Assembly (NCBI GenBank): GCA_021740175.1
Contig: JAIPAH010000011.1
Location: forward strand, 1-40,633
DNA: 40,633 nucleotides
Reading direction: 5' to 3'
Origin: Bacteroidales bacterium
GTDB taxonomy: Bacteria > Bacteroidota > Bacteroidia > Bacteroidales > JAIPAH01
Shown: piece by piece, positions 1 to 7,542 of the stretch
Numbering within the stretch: position 1 is the first letter of the stretch
How the letters are laid out: the number at the start of each line of letters is the position of its first letter
Program-made: the position numbers and the translations under genes
Notes under the pieces: model-generated
What the model saw: only the letters and a program-made list of their open reading frames with translations
Told to the model about the DNA's origin: nothing
The model's database searches: none

Positions 1-238
1 GGTTGCTCCCCAGCAGAGCCCATCTCCGTTTTACTTTACGAGTGTAAAAATATGTATGGTTAGAAAAATAAAAAAATGAAGTTATTAACACGAAGTTGAA
101 AATAGTGAACATTGTGTCAACCATATTTATGAAAGGTCATATTGAAAACCATAACCATTAAACTTTCAATCTGAACAATTTTATTTATTTGAACATCTCA
201 AAAAATTTTTAGTCTAGAATCCCGTTATCAGGAAAAAA

Positions 239-1231
239 ATGAAAATACTCGTTTATTTGGGATTGAGCCTCACTCTGATGCTTTATGGCTGCGGACAAAA
301 TGAGCCCCGATATGCTAATGTGGATGTTTCCGATGTAGAGATAAAACCCGTAGAAATCCAGCGCTACGAAAAAGCCCTATTTACCCTGGAACAAGATAAC
401 ATGGCACAAGCCCTTGATTCCCTGAAAGGACAATACCATTTTTTTCTGGGTGACAATCCTTCAGCACCGGACCAGGTGATGCGGATGAAAGAATACCTGA
501 ACGATCCGCTTCTGCAGGATATATACGACAAAACTCTTGAAAAATATCCTTCGGTGGAAGAAACCGAAAAAGAACTGGCACAGATGTTCCGCTATTTTAA
601 AAACTATTTCCCCGCGAAGGAGACCCCTAAAGTTTATTCATATATCTCAGGAATCGATTACAACAACCCCATGCAGTATTCCGATTCGGTATTAATTATT
701 GCCATCGATATGTATTTGGGAAAAGATTTTGATGCTTATCAAAAAGTTAATGTGCCTGACTACAAAGCCAAAACTTATGCACAACCCTATATCCCTGTAG
801 ATGCCGCCAATGCCATAGCAAAGCGTTTTATCAAACCCAGGCACCCTAAAGGAAAATTTATTAATCATATCATTCATCACGGGAAACTCCTCTATTTTAA
901 GGATGCTTTATTGCCTGATAAATCCGACACATTAAAGATTAAGTATACTTCCGATCAACTTGAATGGTGCGAGGCTAGCGAAAAAGATATCTGGACCTTT
1001 ATCGTTGAAAATGATCTTCTATTCTCCGGGAAATATAGCGATTTCAAAAAGCTTCTTTCCCCCGGCCCTTTTACCTCGGAATTCGGAAGAGACTCTGCAC
1101 CCCGCATCGGGCGATGGGTTGGCTGGCAGATCGTTCGGGCTTATATGGATAAAAAGGCGACAAACCTGGATCAGCTTATGAAAATGCAGGACGCCCGCAA
1201 AATTTTGAAACAATCCCAATACAAACCTTAA
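239..1231 (+). CDS. gldB: GldB-like gliding motility lipoprotein
   Basis: The 330-residue product starts with a short lipoprotein signal: a hydrophobic stretch at residues 3-15 and a lipobox ending YGC, so Cys18 is the probable lipidated residue. The body resembles the GldB family: an early helical part (NPSAPDQVMRMKEYL), a central segment with IAIDMYLG, and a C-terminal block FGRDSAPRIGRWVGWQIVRAYM that carries the conserved Arg/Gly/Trp pattern. GldB is a lipoprotein required for gliding in Flavobacterium, but homologues are widespread in non-gliding Bacteroidota, so its presence does not prove motility. It lies 73 bp before yifB on the same strand. The ATG follows an A-rich stretch with no clear Shine-Dalgarno, normal for this phylum. 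Family assignment is from pattern recognition of the protein. Confidence 0.8.
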   Translation: MKILVYLGLSLTLMLYGCGQNEPRYANVDVSDVEIKPVEIQRYEKALFTLEQDNMAQALDSLKGQYHFFLGDNPSAPDQVMRMKEYLNDPLLQDIYDKTLEKYPSVEETEKELAQMFRYFKNYFPAKETPKVYSYISGIDYNNPMQYSDSVLIIAIDMYLGKDFDAYQKVNVPDYKAKTYAQPYIPVDAANAIAKRFIKPRHPKGKFINHIIHHGKLLYFKDALLPDKSDTLKIKYTSDQLEWCEASEKDIWTFIVENDLLFSGKYSDFKKLLSPGPFTSEFGRDSAPRIGRWVGWQIVRAYMDKKATNLDQLMKMQDARKILKQSQYKP

Positions 1232-1304
1232 AATTTAGTCCTGTTCCTTTATTCTATCTTTTTTTTATTATTTTTATGACTGAAACTTCCCAAAAACCTG
1301 TTTT

Positions 1305-2843
1305 ATGCTAATTAAGACATACGGAAGCGCGCTCTTGGGCATCAATGCCATCATCGTAACCATCGAAGTCAATGTCGATAAAGGCATTAATTTCTTCATG
1401 GTTGGATTGCCTGATAGCGCGGTTAAAGAAAGCCAACAACGAATTGAATCAGCAATAAAAAATTTCGGTTACAAATGGCCCGGAAAGAAGGTGGTAATCA
1501 ATATGGCGCCCGCTGATATTCGCAAGGAAGGATCGGCTTATGACCTTTCCCTTGCTGCTGGTATCCTGGCGGCGTCCGAGCAAATTAAAGCCCCCGATTT
1601 GGACAAATATCTTATAATGGGCGAACTTTCGCTCGACGGCGCAGTAAAACCCATAAAAGGCGCTCTTTCCATTGCCATTGAAGCCAGGGATAAAGGATTC
1701 AAAGGCATGCTCCTCCCCGAGAATAATGCTTCCGAGGCGGCCATCGTCAGCGATATTGATGTCTATGGGGTTAAAAACCTGAAAGAAGTATGTGACTTTT
1801 TCACCGGTGAAGGAACACTGGAAAAGACCATCATCAATACACGCGAAGAATTTTACGCCAGTCTAAACAATTATGAGTTTGATTTTGCGGATGTTAAAGG
1901 TCAGGAAAACATCAAACGCGCCCTGGAAATAGCGGCCGCCGGTTCTCATAACGCTGTTCTTATCGGCCCGCCCGGCTCAGGGAAAACGATGCTGGCCAAG
2001 CGCCTCCCCACTATACTGCCACCCTTGAGTTTACATGAAGCGCTGGAAACAACCAAAATACACTCAGTGGCCGGTTTAATGAGGGACAACGCCTCCCTGA
2101 TATCCGTCCGCCCGTTTCGATCGCCTCATCATACCAGTAGCGATGTAGCCCTTGTGGGTGGCGGCGGCAATCCCCAGCCGGGAGAAATCTCCTATGCGCA
2201 TAACGGCGTGCTTTTCCTCGATGAGCTCCCGGAATTTAAACGTTCGGTATTGGAAGTGATGCGTCAACCCATAGAAGATCGCGTTGTCACGATATCCCGC
2301 GCCAAATTCTCGGTAGAATATCCCGCAAGCTTTATGCTGGTAACAGCTATGAATCCCTGCCCCTGCGGTTATTACAATCACCCGGAAAAGGACTGTGTTT
2401 GCGTCGCCGGACAGGTACAGAAATACCTTAACAAAATTTCCGGCCCCCTAATGGACCGCATCGACATCCATGTGGAGGTGGTCCCCGTGCCTTTTGAAAA
2501 ACTCACTCAACCCGAAAACGCGGAAAAAAGCGAAAAAATCCGGGAAAGAGTAGTGGAAGCGCGAAACATACAGCAAGAGCGTTTTAAGCAGAGTCCCAGC
2601 ATCCATGCTAACGCCCACATGTCATCCAAGAATGTGCGGGAAGTATGCCAAATCGACAATGCCGGGCATACCCTATTGCGTAATGCCATGGAAAAACTCA
2701 GCCTATCGGCGCGGGCTTATGACCACATCCTGAAAGTCTCCCGCACCATCGCCGACCTGGATGCCAGCGAGGATGTGAAAACCGAACACCTGGCCGAAGC
2801 GATTCATTTTAGGAGCCTTGACAGAGAAACATGGGGGACATAA
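1305..2843 (+). CDS. yifB: YifB/ComM family Mg chelatase-like AAA+ ATPase
   Basis: This 512-residue protein has the usual YifB/ComM length and order: an N-terminal ChlI-like S5-fold domain (about 1-170, including the early GLPDSAVKESQQRIESAIKN pattern), a Mg-chelatase-type AAA+ domain and a C-terminal helical lid. Walker A is GPPGSGKT at 221-228 (Lys227) and Walker B is LFLDE at 303-307. The NPCPCGYY and DCVC cysteine cluster typical of the family follows. ComM is a hexameric helicase that promotes branch migration during recombination in transformable bacteria; the role in Bacteroidota is less certain. A diverged copy of codons around its Walker A lies about 2.1 kb downstream, at 4125-4226. 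Confidence 0.93.
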   Translation: MLIKTYGSALLGINAIIVTIEVNVDKGINFFMVGLPDSAVKESQQRIESAIKNFGYKWPGKKVVINMAPADIRKEGSAYDLSLAAGILAASEQIKAPDLDKYLIMGELSLDGAVKPIKGALSIAIEARDKGFKGMLLPENNASEAAIVSDIDVYGVKNLKEVCDFFTGEGTLEKTIINTREEFYASLNNYEFDFADVKGQENIKRALEIAAAGSHNAVLIGPPGSGKTMLAKRLPTILPPLSLHEALETTKIHSVAGLMRDNASLISVRPFRSPHHTSSDVALVGGGGNPQPGEISYAHNGVLFLDELPEFKRSVLEVMRQPIEDRVVTISRAKFSVEYPASFMLVTAMNPCPCGYYNHPEKDCVCVAGQVQKYLNKISGPLMDRIDIHVEVVPVPFEKLTQPENAEKSEKIRERVVEARNIQQERFKQSPSIHANAHMSSKNVREVCQIDNAGHTLLRNAMEKLSLSARAYDHILKVSRTIADLDASEDVKTEHLAEAIHFRSLDRETWGT

Positions 2844-2989
2844 GTAGGGTTTAAGGATTTTGCCTGCGCTTGGCTTTATAAGCATGATTTTAGAAAATGA
2901 TGTTAAGGTATTTCCCCATTTAAATTGATAATCAGCCTTAAAATTTGTTAATTTTTGTGTTTTATTAAACATTTTATTCTATTTTTACT

Positions 2990-3005
2990 TTTTTCTTAAG
3001 AAAAA
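2990..3005. promoter_or_regulatory. 16-bp perfect palindrome before the Panacea/toxin pair
   Basis: The sequence TTTTTCTTAAGAAAAA is perfectly self-complementary. It lies between yifB and the antitoxin gene, about 62 bp upstream of the antitoxin ATG. It could be an operator for an autoregulated toxin-antitoxin operon. The composition is simple A/T, so chance or a weak yifB terminator are alternatives. No clear TAnnTTTG box was found beside it. Confidence 0.3.
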
Positions 3006-3067
3006 TTTGTATTTTAAAGTGCAAAAATAAACCACTATTGCTAAACTAAATTGAAAGGACTAAACCA

Positions 3068-3664
3068 ATGTTAGGCTTTGATTATCAAAAGGCTGTCCAA
3101 GTTCTTAACTATTTTGCAAATAAAGATAATGGGACAATAGACAAAATGAAGGTTATTAAACTTATTTGGCTATCAGACCGTGCTCATTTGCGTCAATACG
3201 GAAGACCCGTTTTAAGGGATGAATATTATGCTATGAAATATGGACCAGTACCTTCAAATACAGCAGATTTAGCAAGTAATAATGAGTTTTTGGACGACCC
3301 GCAAAAAAACTATAGAAATGATTATTTAGACGGAAATACGCATGAGCGTACCATTAGGTCTATAAAAGAAGTTGATTTATCCTATTTTTCTGAATCAGAT
3401 ATAGAAATTATGGATAAAGTGTATTCAAAATTTGGAGAAAAAGAACAATTTGATTTATCCAATATTTCCCATAACTATCCTGAATGGAAGCAATTTGAGG
3501 GTGCTCTCAGATCAGGAAGTTCTCGCATAAAAATTAATTATTATAGTTTTTTTGAAGATAGTGAAGAGGATGATGATTTCTTTAACTTACCAAAAGAGCA
3601 TTTAAAATTATCCAAGATGGTTTTTAAAGAGCGTGAATCAATATACGAGTTAGTTAATGATTGA
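3068..3664 (+). CDS. Panacea-domain (SocA-like, DUF4065) antitoxin
   Basis: The 198-residue protein begins with the Panacea/SocA-like pattern: KAVQVLNYFANK, then KMKVIKLIWLSDRAHLRQYGRP and YYAMKYGPVPS within the first 80 residues, followed by a helical C-terminal half rich in acidic residues (EDSEEDDD). Panacea domains act as antitoxins for many unrelated toxin families; other members serve as adaptors for proteolysis (SocA). The stop overlaps the start of the next gene by 8 bp, the tight antitoxin-toxin coupling expected of a type II module. No DNA-binding domain is evident, so any autoregulation would need another factor. The gene is clearly AT-richer than yifB, which suggests recent acquisition. 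Start ATG follows TTGAAAGGACTAAACCA. The domain call is strong; the antitoxin role is inferred from family and context. Confidence 0.82.
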   Translation: MLGFDYQKAVQVLNYFANKDNGTIDKMKVIKLIWLSDRAHLRQYGRPVLRDEYYAMKYGPVPSNTADLASNNEFLDDPQKNYRNDYLDGNTHERTIRSIKEVDLSYFSESDIEIMDKVYSKFGEKEQFDLSNISHNYPEWKQFEGALRSGSSRIKINYYSFFEDSEEDDDFFNLPKEHLKLSKMVFKERESIYELVND

Positions 3665-4097
3665 TATACCAGACGATTTTTACTACAAAAATGTATTAGA
3701 AACAGGCACCGTACTTTATTTTATAACTAACAAAATCGACTCAGAAGAACCTCATCCACACATAGTTATTCATTCAACCAAAGACGAAGTTCTTATTCTT
3801 GGTGTAACTACAAGTCAAGTTGATAAACGAAGAGAATATGCTGAAAGGAATGGTATAGATTTATCCACCATCGTCCATTTTTACCCAGGACAAAAAAATG
3901 GCTTAACAAAAGAATCTGTTGTAGACTGTAATAATAGTATTTATGCGTTTTCTAAAGAAGAATTTATAAGAACATATACTAAAGATAGGTTTAAGGTTAA
4001 AGGTAAAATTAACGAAGCCAAGTTAGAAGAGTTAAAGACAGGCATACTTCATAGTAAGTCAATAGAAAAAAAAATACAATATTTACTGGATGAATAA
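3657..4097 (+). CDS. Putative toxin partner of Panacea antitoxin, PemK/MazF-like
   Basis: This 146-residue protein is encoded 8 bp inside the end of the Panacea gene. Its N-terminal half looks like an SH3-type PemK/MazF fold: a GTVLYFITNKID strand, PHPHIVIHSTKDEVLILGVTTS, then a Ser/Asp/Asn motif (KESVVDCNNSIYAFSKEEF), and a C-terminal helical tail. PemK/MazF proteins are usually sequence-specific mRNA endonucleases. The match is a fold-level impression, not a confident family hit, so other toxin families remain possible. Codon use and AT content match the upstream Panacea gene and differ from the chromosomal neighbours. Its reading frame, continued past the stop at 4095-4097, runs directly in frame into the yifB-derived fragment downstream, probably by coincidence of insertion. 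Confidence 0.55.
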   Translation: MIDIPDDFYYKNVLETGTVLYFITNKIDSEEPHPHIVIHSTKDEVLILGVTTSQVDKRREYAERNGIDLSTIVHFYPGQKNGLTKESVVDCNNSIYAFSKEEFIRTYTKDRFKVKGKINEAKLEELKTGILHSKSIEKKIQYLLDE

Positions 4098-4112
4098 TCA
4101 ATTAATAAAACC

Positions 4113-4253
4113 GTCTATAATATTGTTCTCATAGGCCCGCCCGGATCAGGGGAAACAATGCTGGTCAAGCGCCTTCCAACTATACTGCCCCCCTTAAGTT
4201 TGCATGAAGCACTGGAAACCACCAAAAAGGTATTGACTTTAAAAGCCATTTAA
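4113..4253 (+). pseudogene. Diverged internal fragment of yifB (Walker A region)
   Basis: Bases 4125-4227 match 1956-2058 of yifB in this window at 90 of 103 positions by hand alignment. The open frame reads [18 protein letters not shown] and on through [12 protein letters not shown], then ends in unrelated VLTLKAI and a stop at 4251-4253. Of the 13 differences, 11 are synonymous; the other two change Ala to Val and the Walker A Lys to Glu (codon 4152-4154, GAA). It has no start codon and keeps only about 35 codons, so it is not a gene. The synonymous bias indicates that most divergence arose while the parent copy was under selection, which points to a foreign yifB allele and not a drifting local duplicate. 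Confidence 0.88.
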
Positions 4254-4286
4254 CCTAATTTTATAAAAGAAAAAAAGGGGAAGAAA

Positions 4287-4694
4287 ATGAATTGGTTGAA
4301 TTTCATCATCATAAGTATAGCATTCACGTTTTTAGGTTTTTTTACCCAAGGGCATAATATCCGGGCTAAAGAAACGAATGAAACCTTGGAGTGCCCGAAA
4401 CCGGATACTGTAAAAGCTGACAGCACCGAATACAGGTTAATTATTATCGACGAAGGATTTGAATCATGGTACATCAAACACCATAAACCGAAATGGTATC
4501 ACACCAAAAGCTATTACAAGCACTGGAATCAAAGATATGTGAGCGAATGGAATTACAGGTATAACCTTGGAGACCCGCGATTTGATAGTTACATCGATTA
4601 TCAACCATCTAAAGATTATGGGAAAGAAGTAGAACATCAGCTCTATTATTTTTTTGAATATTTCCAGGAAAAACATAACATCTCGCTAAAATAG
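4287..4694 (+). CDS. DUF6146 family secreted protein
   Basis: The product has 135 residues with an N-terminal hydrophobic segment (about 4-21) that is probably a signal peptide or anchor. The mature part carries an aromatic-rich core: YRLIIIDEGFESWYIKH, YYKHWNQRYVSEWNYRY, then IDYQPSKDYGKEVEHQLYYFFEYF. This order matches the Bacteroidota-specific DUF6146 family, whose function is unknown. The many Trp/Tyr residues and predicted export suggest an envelope role, but nothing in the sequence gives an activity. It is the first ordinary chromosomal gene after the toxin-antitoxin insert and yifB scar, so its native promoter region may have been replaced by the insertion; a TTGAC-like element lies within the scar end at 4231. 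Confidence 0.7.
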   Translation: MNWLNFIIISIAFTFLGFFTQGHNIRAKETNETLECPKPDTVKADSTEYRLIIIDEGFESWYIKHHKPKWYHTKSYYKHWNQRYVSEWNYRYNLGDPRFDSYIDYQPSKDYGKEVEHQLYYFFEYFQEKHNISLK

Positions 4695-4807
4695 CAGTGC
4701 TAATTTTTAATAATTATAGATAATAGCATTCTACCTAAAACAAAAAAATGGGACGTATGATTTATTTTATTTTTACAAAAATAACCATCGTTAGCAGCTA
4801 GTCATCT

Positions 4808-5620
4808 ATGCCATCAAATATTTTAAAGAAAAAGCATCAGGTGTTTCAATTTTTTAAATACATTTCACGCAGTCGAAGCGCGCATTCCGTACATTCTCCA
4901 TTTGCCTACGACTTTTATACGAATATATTGAAAAACAAGATTTCGGGGCAAGACAGGAAGCTTATCCAACGAATCCGAAGTAAAGGATTAAAAAACAGGA
5001 ATATTATCGAGCATACAGATATGGGAGCAGGTTCGGGTGGTAAAACATATACACGAAAATACAAACGCGTGTCCCGAATTGTTAAAAACACTGCTATAAG
5101 CCACAAATTCGGCGAGGTACTCTATAACCTGGTTCGGCACTATCGACCTCAAAATATACTGGAGTTTGGTACGGCAGCAGGAATCAGCACTCTTTATCTC
5201 GCCCTGGCCAGGACAGAAGACTCGCAACTTGTCACCATGGAAGGATGCGCAGAAACTGCCACAGTTGCTCGTTCAAACTTCAAAAAAGCCCATGTAAAGA
5301 ACGATATCCAACTACTCACAGGAAATTTCGCTTCGGTATTACCCGTGGCTATGGAGCAGATGCCTCGCATCGATCTTGTCTATATCGACGGCAATCATAC
5401 TAAAGAGCCGATGCTTGAGTATTTCAATATGCTTTTGCCACATGTTCATAACGACACCATTTTTGTCCTTGATGATATTCATTGGTCCGGAGAAATGACA
5501 AAGGCCTGGGATATAATCCGTAATAATGAACAAGTTACTTTATCCATTGATCTATTTCGCATGGGTATCATTTTTTTAAAAAAAGAGCTCTCCAGCCAAC
5601 ACCTAATCCTCAGATATTAA
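4808..5620 (+). CDS. Class I SAM-dependent methyltransferase (O-methyltransferase-like)
   Basis: The 270-residue protein contains the Bacteroidota signature HSVHSPFAYDFYTN near residues 26-39, followed by a SAM-binding Rossmann domain with motif I ILEFGTAAGISTLYLA and a later acidic strand VTMEGCAE. The post-motif IDLVYIDGNHTKEPMLEYF resembles the metal-dependent O-methyltransferase group (DxNH-type). The substrate is unknown. It is followed 33 bp later by the ABC ATPase gene on the same strand, so the two may be co-transcribed, but a functional link is not evident. No signal peptide is seen; the protein should be cytoplasmic. Confidence 0.8.
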   Translation: MPSNILKKKHQVFQFFKYISRSRSAHSVHSPFAYDFYTNILKNKISGQDRKLIQRIRSKGLKNRNIIEHTDMGAGSGGKTYTRKYKRVSRIVKNTAISHKFGEVLYNLVRHYRPQNILEFGTAAGISTLYLALARTEDSQLVTMEGCAETATVARSNFKKAHVKNDIQLLTGNFASVLPVAMEQMPRIDLVYIDGNHTKEPMLEYFNMLLPHVHNDTIFVLDDIHWSGEMTKAWDIIRNNEQVTLSIDLFRMGIIFLKKELSSQHLILRY

Positions 5621-5653
5621 TTAGATTTGTCTTGAACTAAATTATCTTGACCG

Positions 5654-6376
5654 ATGGATGAAATTATTCGCTTGAATAATATAACACGTCATTACCACAT
5701 TGGTACGGTAGTAGTCAAAGCATTGCGGGGAATATCGATGAGTGTAAACCAAAATGAATTTCTCGCGCTTATGGGGCCTTCCGGTTCAGGGAAGTCCACA
5801 ATGATGAATCTCCTGGGATGCCTGGATACGGCTACTTCAGGGACATACGTGCTTAACAACCAGGATGTCAGCGCACTAAACGATAACCAGTTGGCCGATA
5901 TCCGTAACCGGGAAATCGGGTTTGTCTTTCAAACCTTTAACTTATTACCCCGCTCAACGGCACTTGACAATGTCATGCTTCCCCTGGTCTATGCCGGTGT
6001 TCCCAAAAAGCAGCGAATCGAGCGCGCTAAGGAAGTCTTAAAGGAAGTAGACTTATATGAAAGGATGGAGCATAAACCCAACGAGCTTTCCGGGGGGCAA
6101 CGCCAAAGGGTAGCCTTTGCCAGAGCACTTGTTAACAAACCCTCTATACTGCTTGCTGATGAACCTACAGGTAATATAGACTCAAAAGCTTCCCTCGAAA
6201 TTATGGGCTTGATACAAAAATTACACGAAGAAGGAAATACCGTTATCCTGGTCACACACGAGCCGGATATTGCCCAGCATGCCCATCGCATTGTACGTCT
6301 GATGGATGGGGAGATCGTATCTGACAAACAGAACGATTCCATTAAAAGAGTTCAGGATTATACTCCTGCCACCTGA
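5654..6376 (+). CDS. ABC transporter ATP-binding protein, LolD/MacB type
   Basis: This is a complete 240-residue nucleotide-binding subunit: Walker [10 protein letters not shown] at 41-49, Q-loop [10 protein letters not shown], signature LSGGQ at 145-149, Walker [10 protein letters not shown] at 165-173 and the switch His202 in VTHE. The [21 protein letters not shown] segment and short length place it in the LolD/MacB/FtsE group, which energises lipoprotein release, macrolide or peptide export, or cell-division signalling. No permease gene is adjacent; the neighbours are a methyltransferase and a cobalamin adenosyltransferase. The partner must be encoded elsewhere, so lolD is only one possibility. 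Confidence 0.9.
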   Translation: MDEIIRLNNITRHYHIGTVVVKALRGISMSVNQNEFLALMGPSGSGKSTMMNLLGCLDTATSGTYVLNNQDVSALNDNQLADIRNREIGFVFQTFNLLPRSTALDNVMLPLVYAGVPKKQRIERAKEVLKEVDLYERMEHKPNELSGGQRQRVAFARALVNKPSILLADEPTGNIDSKASLEIMGLIQKLHEEGNTVILVTHEPDIAQHAHRIVRLMDGEIVSDKQNDSIKRVQDYTPAT

Positions 6377-6406
6377 TTTTATAAAACAATATTACCTTGA
6401 CCTTGT

Positions 6407-6414
6407 TAGTTTTG
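6407..6414 (+). promoter_or_regulatory. Candidate -7 box for the cobalamin adenosyltransferase
   Basis: TAGTTTTG matches the Bacteroidetes -7 consensus TAnnTTTG, 33 bp before the ATG. No clear TTG -33 element is at the expected spacing, so support is partial. Confidence 0.4.
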
Positions 6415-6447
6415 GACGATGAATAAAATATAAAAAACTGATAACGA

Positions 6448-7008
6448 ATGGAATCCGAACGTAAAATTTATACAAAACTAGGTGATAAAGGCGAGACATC
6501 GCTTTTAGGGGGGAGTAAAGTCCCCAAATACCATGAACGCATCGAAGCTTACGGCACGCTGGATGAGTTAAACAGTTTTATCGGGTTAGTAAGGGATCAC
6601 ATTGATATAGAAACCATCATCACATTGATAAAACGTATCCAGGATCGAATATTCACTATAGAAGCCCGTCTGGCTGCCGAAACCAGGCAAGCGGAAGACT
6701 ATCTCCCCGATTTGGCGGAAAGCGATATTGAAGACCTGGAAAAAGCCATCGATCGTTTGGAGGAGGAATTACCCCCTATCAAAAACTTTGTGCTCCCGGG
6801 CGGCCATCCTGCGGTTTCATACAGCCACGTGGCCCGCACTATTTGCCGCAGAGCTGAACGTACCGTCATCCGATTGGCCGAAACAACATCCGTCGATCCT
6901 TTAATCGTGCAATATCTCAATAGATTGTCAGACTATTTTTTCGTTTTGTCAAGATATCTGACAAAATATTTTGAAGTTAACGAAACTATCTGGAAATCAA
7001 ATTCTTAA
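6448..7008 (+). CDS. Cob(I)yrinic acid a,c-diamide adenosyltransferase, PduO type
   Basis: The 186-residue protein has the PduO-type ATP:cob(I)alamin adenosyltransferase pattern: an N-terminal TKLGDKGETSLLGG nucleotide-binding segment, HERIEAYGTLDELNSFIG, and the C-terminal helix FVLPGGHPAVSYSHVARTICRRAERTV whose Arg residues contact ATP. The enzyme transfers the 5'-deoxyadenosyl group from ATP to reduced cobalamin, giving coenzyme B12, for example for methylmalonyl-CoA mutase. The length is normal and no residue appears missing. No other cobalamin genes lie in the window, so it may serve salvage of imported corrinoids. The gene is preceded by a candidate -7 box. Confidence 0.93.
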   Translation: MESERKIYTKLGDKGETSLLGGSKVPKYHERIEAYGTLDELNSFIGLVRDHIDIETIITLIKRIQDRIFTIEARLAAETRQAEDYLPDLAESDIEDLEKAIDRLEEELPPIKNFVLPGGHPAVSYSHVARTICRRAERTVIRLAETTSVDPLIVQYLNRLSDYFFVLSRYLTKYFEVNETIWKSNS

Positions 7009-7034
7009 AATAAAGAAACTTTTACTTTATTCAC

Positions 7035-7064
7035 TTGCATTTGTAATTAATTCAATTATTTTTG
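7035..7064 (+). promoter_or_regulatory. Bacteroidetes-type promoter of the DUF2795 gene
   Basis: A TTG at 7035-7037 is followed after 19 bp by TATTTTTG at 7057-7064, matching the -33 TTG and -7 TAnnTTTG consensus with good spacing. Transcription would begin near 7070, about 17 nt before the ATG. It is among the best-formed promoters in the window. Confidence 0.65.
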
Positions 7065-7086
7065 CAAAAAATTAAAGGTAGCTATT

Positions 7087-7308
7087 ATGTATTGGACATT
7101 AGAGTTAGCTTCTAAACTAGAGGATGCTCCCTGGCCGGCAACCAAGGACGAGCTGATAGATTACAGCATTCGTTCCGGGTTGCCCCAAGAGGTTATCGAA
7201 AACTTGAGGGAGCTGGAAGACGAAGGAGAAGTATATGAAAGAATAGAGGATATTTGGCCGGATTATCCGACTAAAGAAGATTTCTTTTTCCATGAAGACG
7301 AGTATTAA
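7087..7308 (+). CDS. DUF2795 family small acidic protein
   Basis: A 73-residue, strongly acidic protein whose sequence (YWTLELASKLEDAPWPATKDELIDYSIRSG and on to ENLRELEDEGEVYERIEDIWPDYP) matches the DUF2795 family found across Bacteroidota. The conserved PATKDELIDYA-like segment and a helix at 35-45 suggest a small folded domain. The function is unknown; other DUF2795 proteins resemble winged-helix or regulator-like domains, but nothing here proves DNA binding. It has its own promoter and is followed by a long hairpin, which may end its transcript. Confidence 0.82.
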   Translation: MYWTLELASKLEDAPWPATKDELIDYSIRSGLPQEVIENLRELEDEGEVYERIEDIWPDYPTKEDFFFHEDEY

Positions 7309-7315
7309 TAACGAT

Positions 7316-7421
7316 AGGTGTGTCATAGCTCTAACAGTTTAATGCAAAAACGACCACATTGTTAAACGCCTCACTAGCTGTGGCTTACAGCACTTACACA
7401 AACAAGAGCTATGACACATCT
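7316..7421. other. Long inverted repeat enclosing two smaller hairpins
   Basis: Left arm 7316-7332 and right arm 7405-7421 pair over 17 bp (one G-U), with the 14-bp core TGTGTCATAGCTCT matched perfectly by AGAGCTATGACACA. The 72-nt interior holds two further stems: GTTTAA at 7337-7342 with TTAAAC at 7362-7367, and GCTGT at 7377-7381 with ACAGC at 7387-7391. This gives a three-way-junction shape. It may be a DUF2795 transcript terminator, a small structured RNA or a miniature mobile element. It lies upstream of the apparent secA -7 box, so it is probably not part of the secA leader. No target-site duplication is obvious. Confidence 0.7.
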
Positions 7422-7475
7422 TTTATATTTTGATTGCTAAGCTCCCCTTTTTTATATTTTCCGCTTATTTTAGTT

Positions 7476-7483
7476 TAATTTTG
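7476..7483 (+). promoter_or_regulatory. Candidate secA -7 box
   Basis: TAATTTTG matches TAnnTTTG and lies 60 bp before the secA ATG. The upstream region is T-rich without a convincing TTG at the expected spacing. Confidence 0.45.
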
Positions 7484-7542
7484 TAATAAGAAAATGAAAG
7501 CACAGTTTTTGTGTTTTATACTTCAAAAAAACAAGGGAAGGA

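Noticed and set aside
1-60. Start of a minus-strand gene at the left edge (ATG near position 22)
   Set aside because: Only about seven codons are visible, which is too little to support a gene.
7316-7421. CRISPR repeat or tracrRNA
   Set aside because: AGAGCTATG recalls a Cas9-type repeat, but there is no array, spacer periodicity or cas gene in the window.
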